Below, piece by piece: positions 9,141 to 18,000 of a stretch of 47,538 nucleotides of DNA (position 1 is its first letter; every line of letters starts with the position of its first letter). The stretch lies in contig CAZPAH010000005.1 in assembly GCA_964584495.1 (NCBI GenBank), forward strand, positions 1 to 47,538, given 5' to 3'. The stretch is from CAZPAH01 sp964584495 (lineage in GTDB: Bacteria; Krumholzibacteriota; Krumholzibacteriia; Krumholzibacteriales; Krumholzibacteriaceae). A program made the translations under genes and the position numbers. The notes under the pieces are model-generated. The model had not been told where the DNA came from, ran no database searches, and saw only the letters and a program-made list of their open reading frames with translations.

Positions 9141-9223
9141 CACCGGAAAACCGCCCGGTGAGAAAGATCGTGCGGTGCGGGGGCACCCGGTAAAAGGCAG
9201 ACCGCCGCAACCGTCTACTGCGG
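9141..9223 (+). promoter_or_regulatory. Structured 5' leader with four consecutive hairpins
   Basis: Four short perfect stems follow one another upstream of the protease gene: CACCG 9141-9145 with CGGTG 9156-9160; GGTGC 9174-9178 with GCACC 9183-9187 around GGGG; CGGT 9188-9191 with ACCG 9201-9204; CCGCA 9205-9209 with TGCGG 9219-9223. The last three are nearly contiguous. The divergent spacer 8949-9276 holds no gene. The element could be a regulatory RNA or riboswitch, but it does not match a class I can name. A GTG at 9175 lies inside the second stem and is unlikely to be the start of the protease. Confidence 0.4.
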
Positions 9224-9276
9224 GTTTATTCGATGAAGCCTCCCTTGAGCTTCACAGGCAAGGAGACACACCCCAA

Positions 9277-12200
9277 ATGATTACCGAACTGATGAGACGC
9301 TCCCGGTCGATTTTGTCTTTATTTATTATCCTGGTTCTTTTCGGCTCGATCCCCGCCATGGCGGAAAAGGAGAAGAGCGAGGACGAAAGAATCGCCGAGA
9401 TCAGGAAGGAGATCGAGGAAAAGGGCTGGGAATGGACGGCCGGCAAAACATCGGTCAGCGGCTTATCCAAGGCGGAACGGATGAAGCTGTGCGGGTATAT
9501 CCCCCCTTCTCCCGAGATGCTCGCGAGGATACCCGTGGCGCAACCGGCAGCGCCGATCGATCTTCCCACCTCGTTCGACTGGAGAAATTACGGCGGGGTG
9601 ACGGCGGTGAAGAACCAGGGCGGATGCGGCTCCTGCTGGGCTTTCGCGGCGACCGGACAGCTCGAATCGCATGCCCGGATATACGACGAGCGTATCCTGG
9701 ATCTATCGGAGCAGGCCGTTATGTCGTGCAACACCTACGGGGCTGGCTGCAACGGCGGATGGATGTTCGCCGCATACGAGGTCTTCATGGACTACGGGGC
9801 CGTCTCGGAGCTCTGCATGCCCTACGAAGCCGGTGACGGCATACCATGCATTCAAGACCAGTGCGAGCCCCAGGCCAAGATTTCCGGGTACACCTATATC
9901 GCCAAGAATGTCGACCTGATCAAGCAGGCGGTCTACGAAAACGGGCCGGTCGCGACGGCCTTCTTCGCCCATGACAACCTGAGCGCCTATACCGGCGGAT
10001 GCTACGGAGCCAATTATTCCGATCCCCCGAACCATGCTGTCCTCATAGTAGGATGGAACGACAATCTCTGCAGCGGCGAGGGCGCCTGGATAATCAAGAA
10101 CAGCTGGGGCGAGGGATGGGGCGAGGACGGGTACGGATATATCAAGTACGGCGTATGCAGCATAGGAACGAACGCGAGCCAGATATCCTATATCCCGAGC
10201 ATCGTCTTCGTTAAGGTCGACACCCCCAACGGAGGGGATACCCTGGAGGTCGACAGCGAATACGATATCACCTGGACGATCTCGCGCGAAGTCCCCGACT
10301 CGTTGAGCGTGCTCCTCAGCCTCGACAGCGGCGCACACTACGATTCGACGATCGTGACCGGCCTTCCAGGCACCGCCACCAGCTATACATGGACCGTTCC
10401 CGAGCTCCCGATTCGAACAGGGCGGATCAGGGTGGTCGCATACTACGAAGGGAAAGTGGGAGGAATCGACGAGAGTGACACGGACTTCGCCATAAGGGGG
10501 TTGCCCTATCTCTACGTATCCCCGACCGGGAACAATATTTATCCATACACCCTGCCCCGCTGGGCGGCGCGTTCCATACAGACCGCCCTGGACGCATCAT
10601 TCCCCGGCGATTCGATAATGGTGGAAGGGGCGACATACAACTCCCCTGTGATCGTCGAGACCCCGGTGCTTCTCTACGGGGGATGGAACCCCGGGTTCAC
10701 TGAACGCGACCCCGAAACCTGGGTGGCTACAATCCAGTCCGCCGGCTCGCCGGTATCGTTCATGAACCTCCCGCCCGGTTTCTACGGAATCGAGGGCTTC
10801 ACGATCACCGGAGGAACGGGCAGAAACGCAGCCCTCCCTGTTAACGGAAACTACGGCGGCGGCGTCTTTTCCTATAACGCCTCCCCCGTCATAAGGAACA
10901 ATATCTTCAACGCCTGCGGATACATATCTCCGACGGCTTTCAGCGGCGGGGGAGCGATCGCCTGCTATAACGGAAGCGTCACCGTCGAGAACAATATCAT
11001 TTCCAACTGCCTCGCCCAGAGCGGAGGCGGTATATACCTGTACCAGGCGGAGGCGACGATAAGGAACAACCGTATCTCGGGCTCCCTGCCGCACTCCGGG
11101 TTCAACGGGACGAAGAACGGCGGCGGCATATACGCCCTTCACTCGACCGCCGTTATCGAGAATAACCTCATCGAAAACAACACGATGTATAACAACGGCG
11201 GCGGAATCTACGCGAGATTGAGCACGGCGATCATCTCCTCGGACACGATATCCACGAACGCCTGCCTGACATACGGCGGTGGTATCTGCTGCGAAAGGAC
11301 CCCGATTCAGATAACCGACTGCATCATCAAAGGAAACTCTTCTTCGAACCAGGGGGGAGGGATCTTCCACAAGTGGTCTTCGATCGATATGCAGAACACG
11401 GTGATCGCCCTCAACCGGGCGAGCATCATAGGCGGAGGCATGTACGCCGACAGCATCTGGGGTACGATTTCCAACAACACGGTCGACAGGAACACCGGAG
11501 TATACGGCGGAGGCAACTTCTTCCTCGGAAACGTGCAGCCCCTCGAGATAAAGAATAATATGATCACCTACGGCGAAACCTACGGATTCCAAGCGCTGAA
11601 CATGGTCAACATCACTATGCAGTACAACAACCTCTACGGCAACACTCCAGCGGATATCTTCATGGTCACGGTGGATTCCACGAACCTGAACGGCGATCCC
11701 CACTACGCCGATACGGCATCATTCGATTACCACCTCGCTCTCAATTCGGCGGGGATCGATGCCGGCGAACCGGCGATCTCTCCCGATCCCGACGGATCGA
11801 GAAACGATATCGGAGCCTTCGGGGGTCCCGGAGCCGATTTTTCGGCACCGGACTTCGTGCCCGGCCTCATCGCCTCAATGGTGGACGATACCACGATAAA
11901 GCTGGCATGGACGAGCCCCGCATCGGGCGATCTCGATTACTACGCCGTATACGGGAATTCCAACGACGGATTCACGCCCGAAGAGGCGTACCTGATAAGC
12001 ACCGTTCCCGCCGGAACAGATACCTTCATGCATACACCGGTAAGCGGATGCATGCGTTACCGCGTGAACGCCGTGAACACCGCCGGATACGCGGGCGGTT
12101 ACTCGGTGCAGTCAGGGGCATGCACGTCCGGCCTCGATATCAATCCTCCCGAAGTCACGGTGATCTATCCCAACGGGGGGGAATTTTTCGACGTGGGCGA

Positions 12201-12771
12201 TACGATCGACGTGCAGTGGATCGCAGTCGACGACACGGCGGTGGATTCCGTTTCTATCTGGTTGTCGGAGAACGGTGGAACGGATTTCGCCCTGCTTGCC
12301 CGCAGCGAGCCGAACGACTCGATATTCGAGTGGATAGTCCCTTCCGTCAACTCCGATTCCTGCCTGATCAAGATCACCGCGTACGATCCGGCGCTGAACG
12401 AGGGCTCGGATACGAGCGACGATTTATTCACCTTGCACGATCCGACAGGAGTGGGAGAGGATGAGGAGCAGGAAGAGAGCGAAACCCCGCGTTACGCAAC
12501 CGCCCTGGCGCAAAACTACCCGAACCCCTTTAACGGTGTAACGCATATCTCCTACACGCTGGCCTCCTCGTGCGAGGTCAGCCTCAACATATACGATCTT
12601 TCGGGAAGGTTGATCGCCGTTCTCGACGCGGGACAACGCGGCGCGGGAAAGCACGATACTGTCTGGAACGGCAAGGACAGGGCGGGAAGGGCCGTCACCT
12701 CGGGCGTATACTTCTGCCGGATAAAGGCGGGCAAGATCAGCCAATCCAGAAAAATCGTCTATCTACGGTAG
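9277..12771 (+). CDS. Secreted papain-family (C1A) protease with beta-helix and sorting domain
   Basis: The 1164-residue protein starts at 9277 (AAGGAG upstream, signal peptide about 1-28 ending in PAMA). A short propeptide precedes the C1A domain (about 90-310), where Gln in VKNQGGCGSCWAF, Cys120, His253 (PNHAVLIVGW) and Asn275 (IKNSWGEGWG) form the catalytic set. An Ig-like domain follows (about 315-400), then a right-handed parallel beta-helix (about 440-840) with recurrent GGGIY/NNI repeats, an FN3-like domain, another Ig-like domain starting at YPNGGEFFDVGDTIDVQW, and a C-terminal FlgD/T9SS-type domain (YPNPFNGVTHISYTL, SGVYFCRI). The C-terminal domain suggests export to the surface by a type IX-like route. 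The beta-helix may bind polysaccharide, making this a cell-wall-attached or secreted protease; its target is unknown. Confidence 0.92.
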   Translation: MITELMRRSRSILSLFIILVLFGSIPAMAEKEKSEDERIAEIRKEIEEKGWEWTAGKTSVSGLSKAERMKLCGYIPPSPEMLARIPVAQPAAPIDLPTSFDWRNYGGVTAVKNQGGCGSCWAFAATGQLESHARIYDERILDLSEQAVMSCNTYGAGCNGGWMFAAYEVFMDYGAVSELCMPYEAGDGIPCIQDQCEPQAKISGYTYIAKNVDLIKQAVYENGPVATAFFAHDNLSAYTGGCYGANYSDPPNHAVLIVGWNDNLCSGEGAWIIKNSWGEGWGEDGYGYIKYGVCSIGTNASQISYIPSIVFVKVDTPNGGDTLEVDSEYDITWTISREVPDSLSVLLSLDSGAHYDSTIVTGLPGTATSYTWTVPELPIRTGRIRVVAYYEGKVGGIDESDTDFAIRGLPYLYVSPTGNNIYPYTLPRWAARSIQTALDASFPGDSIMVEGATYNSPVIVETPVLLYGGWNPGFTERDPETWVATIQSAGSPVSFMNLPPGFYGIEGFTITGGTGRNAALPVNGNYGGGVFSYNASPVIRNNIFNACGYISPTAFSGGGAIACYNGSVTVENNIISNCLAQSGGGIYLYQAEATIRNNRISGSLPHSGFNGTKNGGGIYALHSTAVIENNLIENNTMYNNGGGIYARLSTAIISSDTISTNACLTYGGGICCERTPIQITDCIIKGNSSSNQGGGIFHKWSSIDMQNTVIALNRASIIGGGMYADSIWGTISNNTVDRNTGVYGGGNFFLGNVQPLEIKNNMITYGETYGFQALNMVNITMQYNNLYGNTPADIFMVTVDSTNLNGDPHYADTASFDYHLALNSAGIDAGEPAISPDPDGSRNDIGAFGGPGADFSAPDFVPGLIASMVDDTTIKLAWTSPASGDLDYYAVYGNSNDGFTPEEAYLISTVPAGTDTFMHTPVSGCMRYRVNAVNTAGYAGGYSVQSGACTSGLDINPPEVTVIYPNGGEFFDVGDTIDVQWIAVDDTAVDSVSIWLSENGGTDFALLARSEPNDSIFEWIVPSVNSDSCLIKITAYDPALNEGSDTSDDLFTLHDPTGVGEDEEQEESETPRYATALAQNYPNPFNGVTHISYTLASSCEVSLNIYDLSGRLIAVLDAGQRGAGKHDTVWNGKDRAGRAVTSGVYFCRIKAGKISQSRKIVYLR

Positions 12772-12800
12772 CAGGGGCGAGGCGGTAATCGATATTTTCA

Positions 12801-12827
12801 GGGGCCGCTTCGAATGAAGGCGGCCCC
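12801..12827 (+). terminator. GC-rich hairpin after protease gene
   Basis: GGGGCCGC 12801-12808 pairs with GCGGCCCC 12820-12827, extended by TTC with GAA across a one-base bulge. It lies 30 bases past the protease stop. Only a weak pyrimidine run follows, so termination strength is uncertain. An in-frame ATG of the next gene falls inside it, arguing for a later start there. Confidence 0.55.
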
Positions 12828-12855
12828 TTCGGCACTCTTACCCGGATCGAATAGA

Positions 12856-13773
12856 ATGAGCGCTGACGGCCATAACCACGACCATACACTGGAGGCGGGC
12901 AGGAAGATCACCTGGGCCGGCATGGGGGTGAACGCCGTCCTGATAGCCCTCAAGCTGCTCGGGGCGACCTACGGCCGCAGCAGGGCCCTCCTGGCCGACG
13001 CCATCCACTCGATCTCAGATTTAGCTTCCGACATCCTCGTCCTCATAGGACTCCATTTCTTCGCCAAGGAGAGAGACGAGGAGCATCCCTATGGGCACGG
13101 CAAGGTGGAAACCCTTGCCACGATAGGGGTCGGCGTCATCCTGATGGTCGCGGCCGTGAGAATCGGGGTTTCGGCGGCGACCTCCATCTACCGCGGAGAG
13201 ATCACCGTTCCGCATCGATTCACTATCGTTATCGCCCTGGCCTCCGTCATCTCAAAGGAGATCCTCTACCATGCCACCATCCGCCTCGGCAGGAAGATGG
13301 AAAGCGAGGCGGTGATCGCCAACGCATGGCACCACCGCTCGGACGCATGGTCGTCGATAGTCACCCTCGCCGGCATATCGCTGGCCGTCTACTTCCCGCG
13401 ACTTCACGTCCTGGATCTCTGCGCGGCCCTTCTCGTTTCCTTCTTCATCATAAAGATGGCCTACGATATACTCAAAGGGGGGATCACGAAGATCATAGAC
13501 ACATCGCCGTCGCCGGAGTTCATCGGAGGGGTTTGCGAAGAGACCCTCAAGATTCCCGGCGTTCTCGAGTGCCACGACATTATGGCAAGGTACTATGCAA
13601 ACAAGATAAGGCTCGAGTTGCATATAGGGGTCGATCCCGAGATGACAGTTCGCGAGGCGCATGATATAATTGATAAAGTGGTGGCCGCTCTCGAATCGCG
13701 TTTCGGCGAGATCGAGAAAACGCTCATACACGTCGATCCGTTTCCCCGGGAGCCGGATCGCGATGCCATGTAG
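12856..13773 (+). CDS. Cation diffusion facilitator (CDF) family metal transporter
   Basis: The 305-residue protein has six predicted membrane segments and a cytoplasmic C-terminal domain, the usual CDF layout; these proteins export divalent metals (Zn, Fe, Mn, Co) in exchange for protons. The two metal-site motifs are visible in helix 2 (LLADAIHSISDLASD, with Asp, His and Asp) and helix 5 (NAWHHRSDAWSS, with His and Asp). HPYGHGKVETLA in the first cytoplasmic loop is also characteristic. The N-terminus SADGHNHDH is His-rich and could bind metal. The start at 12856 is preferred because an upstream ATG at 12814 lies in the terminator hairpin; no strong ribosome-binding site is visible. The metal specificity cannot be read from the sequence. 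Confidence 0.92.
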   Translation: MSADGHNHDHTLEAGRKITWAGMGVNAVLIALKLLGATYGRSRALLADAIHSISDLASDILVLIGLHFFAKERDEEHPYGHGKVETLATIGVGVILMVAAVRIGVSAATSIYRGEITVPHRFTIVIALASVISKEILYHATIRLGRKMESEAVIANAWHHRSDAWSSIVTLAGISLAVYFPRLHVLDLCAALLVSFFIIKMAYDILKGGITKIIDTSPSPEFIGGVCEETLKIPGVLECHDIMARYYANKIRLELHIGVDPEMTVREAHDIIDKVVAALESRFGEIEKTLIHVDPFPREPDRDAM

Positions 13774-13859
13774 GATGAATGCCGGCGGTCCGGTTAAAGA
13801 GACGCGCTGGGAGGCCTTCGACGACCCTTACCGCGAGATGGAGACGAGGAGAATTCAGA

Positions 13860-14993
13860 GTGAGAAAAGTCGAGTACTGCAGGCACAGCATCGGTGAAGA
13901 CGAGATCGGAAGGGTCGGCAAGGTTCTCCACTCCCTATTCTTGACTACGGGGAGCGAAGTGGCCGAGTTCGAGGAGCGGCTCGCCCGTTATCTCGGCCTT
14001 CCCCACACCGTGGCGGTTACGAGCTGCACCGCCGCGATGCAGCTCGCGATCCTGGCCGAGGGTATCGAGCCGGGGGACGAGGTCATAACAACCCCCCTCA
14101 CATTCATAGGCTCGGCCAACAGCATACTAATGGCCGGCGGCATCCCGGTGCTCGCCGATGTCGACCGCTCAACCGGAAATCTCGATCCGGCGGCCGTTGA
14201 GGAAGCGGTGACCGAGCGTACCCGCGGCATCCTGCCGGTACACCTCTACGGGCAGATGTGCGACATGACGGCGCTGAAAGAGATCGCCGACAGGAACGAT
14301 TTTTTCATAGTGGAGGACGCGGCCCATTCGCTGGAAGCCGAGTGGGACGGAAACAGGCCGGGGCACCTCGGCGACTACGCCTGCTTCAGCTTCTACGCGA
14401 CAAAGAATATCACCTCGGGCGAGGGTGGAGCGATCTCCACCAAGAGCGAAGAGAAGTACGAGCTTCTCAAGAAGCTGCGCCTGCACGGATTCGACAGGCA
14501 CGCCGTCGAGAGGTACACGAGCCGCTTCGAACAGTACGACATCGATATTCTCGGCTGGAAATACAATATGGACGATATCCACGCCGCAATCCTGGTCGAG
14601 CAGATAAAGAAGGTCGAGGAGTTGTTCCAGAGGCGAAAGGAGATCTTCCGAAGATACATGGAAACTTTCTCCGGGATCGAGGGGATAGAGCTTCATCACC
14701 TCCGGGAGGAGGCGGTCCACGCCTGTCACCTGCTCACCATAATGGTCGATGCCTCGAGGCGCGACTCGATCATGGACGAGCTGCAGCGGCGCGGCATCGG
14801 AGTCTCGATCAACTTCCACCCACTGCACCTGATGACCTACTACAGGAACCGTTTCGGTTACAGGGAAGGGATGTTCCCCGAGGCCGAGGAGATAGGCTCG
14901 AGAACTATCAGCCTCCCCTTCTACCCGCGGCTTACCGAAGAGGAGCTCGACTACGTCATCGACAACGTAAGGGATATCGTCCAGAACGGATGA
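13860..14993 (+). CDS. DegT/DnrJ/EryC1/StrS family aminotransferase
   Basis: The 377-residue product matches PLP-dependent sugar aminotransferases that add an amino group to nucleotide-linked keto-sugars for surface polysaccharides. The PLP lysine is Lys182 in FSFYATKNITSGEGGAI; other hallmarks are TSCTAAMQLAI, VITTPLTFIGSANSI, DAAHSLEAEW and the C-terminal SINFHPLHLM. The GTG start at 13860 is chosen for the GGAG about eight bases upstream and because family homology begins there (KVEYCRHSIGEDEIG). It follows the CDF gene by 86 bases and converges on the DUF11 cluster with only 40 bases between stops. No other sugar-nucleotide gene is nearby, so the substrate is unknown. Confidence 0.93.
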   Translation: MRKVEYCRHSIGEDEIGRVGKVLHSLFLTTGSEVAEFEERLARYLGLPHTVAVTSCTAAMQLAILAEGIEPGDEVITTPLTFIGSANSILMAGGIPVLADVDRSTGNLDPAAVEEAVTERTRGILPVHLYGQMCDMTALKEIADRNDFFIVEDAAHSLEAEWDGNRPGHLGDYACFSFYATKNITSGEGGAISTKSEEKYELLKKLRLHGFDRHAVERYTSRFEQYDIDILGWKYNMDDIHAAILVEQIKKVEELFQRRKEIFRRYMETFSGIEGIELHHLREEAVHACHLLTIMVDASRRDSIMDELQRRGIGVSINFHPLHLMTYYRNRFGYREGMFPEAEEIGSRTISLPFYPRLTEEELDYVIDNVRDIVQNG

Positions 14994-15033
14994 CACTACC
15001 CGAACAGGATGATCTTGCCCGAATGCTTCCCCA

Positions 15034-18000
15034 CTACCTCACCCGCACCCTGTAGGTGATGCTGCCCTGCCCGCCGCTCTCGAGCGTGAAGGGCGCCTGC
15101 CTCGAAAGAACGATATGCAGGAACCCGGATGGATCGAGCATGGCCTCGTCTGGATCCAGAGGATCGGCGGTAAGGTAGGCGCCGACTCCGCCCCGCATCC
15201 ATTCAATATCGTTTCCCGGGCCGAAGGCATCGAGCACCAGGTCGACCTCGGCCGGCACCGGATCGATGATCTCTATCTCCCTTACCCCCTCGACGCCGGG
15301 GTTCGAGAAGACGATCGTGTAGGTCAAAATATCGCCGGGGGTCGCCTCCGAGAGGTCGACATTTTTAACCAGCCTGAGCATGCCGCTCGAGCTTGACAGG
15401 ACCGTGACCCTATCGGTCGCCATGGCGACGGAGACGATCGCCGTTCCGCTCAGCGTCTGCTCGACTGTGAACGTCACCACGCCGACCGTTCCCGCGGCGA
15501 CCTGAGAGGGAATGAAGATTCGGACGATCACGGGGATTATATCCCGCCCCGCCACGGCGGGATCGAGATCGAGATTGGCCGATGTCAGTCTCGTGTCGCC
15601 GCCGTCGAGGACTCCGTCGCCGTTGACGTCGCGGTACCAGATGTCGACCCACCCGGCGGGGAGGGCGGCCGAGACCACGGCCTGCCCGGCCGTTCCGGCC
15701 GTTACCACATGCGGAATATCTATTACCCCCCCGGACGGACCGCTCGCATCGCTTTCCGGCGCTATGGAAACGGCGCGCACGTCGGCGAAGTCGACGAAAA
15801 CGGTGTCTCCCGCCGACATGATGCCTATGGAAACGGTATCGGGTGTGAGGCTGATCATTCCAGAAGGTGTAGTCTCGACTATATCCCTCGATATACCGGC
15901 CGTAACCTCGAATATATATCCTCCCGAACCGTCCGTGACGGCGGTCAGGGGTGATGAGGGATCGCCGAGCGTCAAAATCACGCCGGGCCAGCCCGCTTCG
16001 CCGGGGCCCGGTTCGCCGTCATGGTCGGCGTCGTCGAAAACTCTTCCCGCGACGAATGCGGTCGTGACTATCTCGAGCAGGACGCTGTCCTCGAGCACCC
16101 GGGACAGGGCCGTTCCATCGATGATGAAACGGTTTCTTCCTGCCGCCCCTACAGGCACCGTGATCGTGACGGTGTAGAGAAGCGAGTTGCCCGGGGCGAT
16201 CAGGGATGTGACATGAGGCGCTGTATAGTCGCTCCCCCCCCTCGAAAGCACTATCGAGCCGGCCGGCCACGCCGGCGGATCGTCCCATGCGATCCTAAAC
16301 GAATCGGGAAATCCTCCCCTGTTGAAGATCTCGAGCTGGGCCGTCACGACCGAGCCCGGATCCTGAAATAGAACAGCCCTGCCGCCCTCGCCGGTCCCGG
16401 AGGGGGCGGTGTCGAATGCGCCGTTCCCATCGATCACGAGATCGAGACGGGGCGGGGGATTGATATGAATTCTCGCCCTGATGCTTTCCACGCACGTCGA
16501 ATCGTTCGTGGAAACGACGTCGATATAGTAATCGTAATCGCCCTCGGCGGCCGATACCGGAATCGCGACCTCGAACGTGAGAAGGATCGATCCTCCGGCG
16601 CCTACCGAGGATGTCACCAGGGGCGACGGCTGGCCGCCGAGCGAGGCGGTCCACCCGGCGATCGTGTTCCAGAGAGCGATATAGCTGTCCGCCGAACCTC
16701 CCTGGTTCTGGAGCTCTACCGTGAAGTTCACCGTTCGCCCGCCGATAGCCCCCTGCGCGGAAGATCCTCCGCCGCCGGTGCCCGGCGCTCCGAAAATCTC
16801 GTCCCCGTTACCGTCGATAAGGGCGTCGACCACCCTGAGCGGATTGACGACGACCCGGCCCCGCATGCTGTCGAGGAAGAATTTCTTGTTCGTCTTCATC
16901 GCATCGAGAATTATATCGAAGGTTCCCCCCGGACAGGTGTCCGGTATCCGCACCTCGAGCATGTACATGCCGGCCCTAACGGCCGAGAGCGAGGATGTCG
17001 AATCGCCGATCACGACCTCCCAGCCGGACGGCCTGCCCCATTGGACATCGAAGAGGTTCTCGCCGCCCTCGTTCTCTATCTCGACGCTGAAATAGACCGT
17101 ATCCCCCGGGTTTGCCGTGTGGATCGAGCTTCCCCCGAGCCCCGTTCCCAGCGGCCCGTAGGTATTCGATCCGTTTCCGTCGACGATGATGTCGACCTCG
17201 TTCCCCGACGCGACCGTTATCCCGGCAGTGACGCTCTCGCTTATCGATCCGTCGACGAGCGAGACGATATCGAGTATCGAGATGTATGTGTCGTAGGCCT
17301 GATTGTTCGGGATCGATACTCCGAGCGAATAGAATTTCCCGCTGAACGGCTCGAAAGCCGGCGTCGTCCAAGGAAGAGGGTGGTTCGAAACCCCATCTTT
17401 GACCACGGCGGACCAGCCGTTGCCGGGGGCGTCCCAGTCGATGCGGAAGGAATCGGTCACGGCCCCCTCGTTCTGGAAGATCAGGGGAAAGTACACGACC
17501 GTGCCCCTCCTTCCGGCTATCGTGCTGCTTCCGCCCAGCCCGGACCCTGTCATATCGATGATCCCGTCGCCGCTACCGCTTATGATCACGTCGATCTTCG
17601 GGGCGGCGACCCTCGTAACGGCCCTCACCCCGTCTTTCCGAAGCGTATCGGTAAGCGACATCGCATAGAGATAACTGCTGTAATCCCCGCCCACCAGCGC
17701 GGACGGCACCGTAACCCTGAAGGTGCAGGACCAGGTGTCCGCCGGATCTATGCCGGCCGTATTGAAGAATCCGGTATAGGTCGTGCCGCCATCGACGACC
17801 GCCGCCGTAAAAGGAGAAGGGGCCCTGAAATGGACCTTGAAGGAATCGACGAGCAGTCCCGCGTTGAGCAGCTCGATCGAATAATCGACGATCGTGTCCG
17901 GGCCGACCTCGCGGAACGAAATTCCCCCTCCCCCGTAGGGGTCGATCACGCCGAGCCCGTTCGAGTCGATCGCCAGATCGGTGAGGTGATCGGAGGGAAC

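Noticed and set aside
9100..9276. Cobalamin riboswitch ahead of the protease
   Set aside because: Only scattered similarity (CCGCAACCGT, AGGAGAC); the core order and B12 box do not match, and the gene has no B12 link.
9175..9276. Upstream in-frame extension of the protease from GTG 9175
   Set aside because: The GTG lies within a hairpin, lacks a binding site, and the added residues would bury the signal peptide.
10597..11703. Minus-strand frame opposite the protease beta-helix
   Set aside because: Shadow frame within a gene whose domains and catalytic residues are clear.
13775..13897. Small 40-codon frame between the CDF and aminotransferase genes
   Set aside because: Poor ribosome-binding site and overlap with the well-supported aminotransferase start; no similarity recognised.
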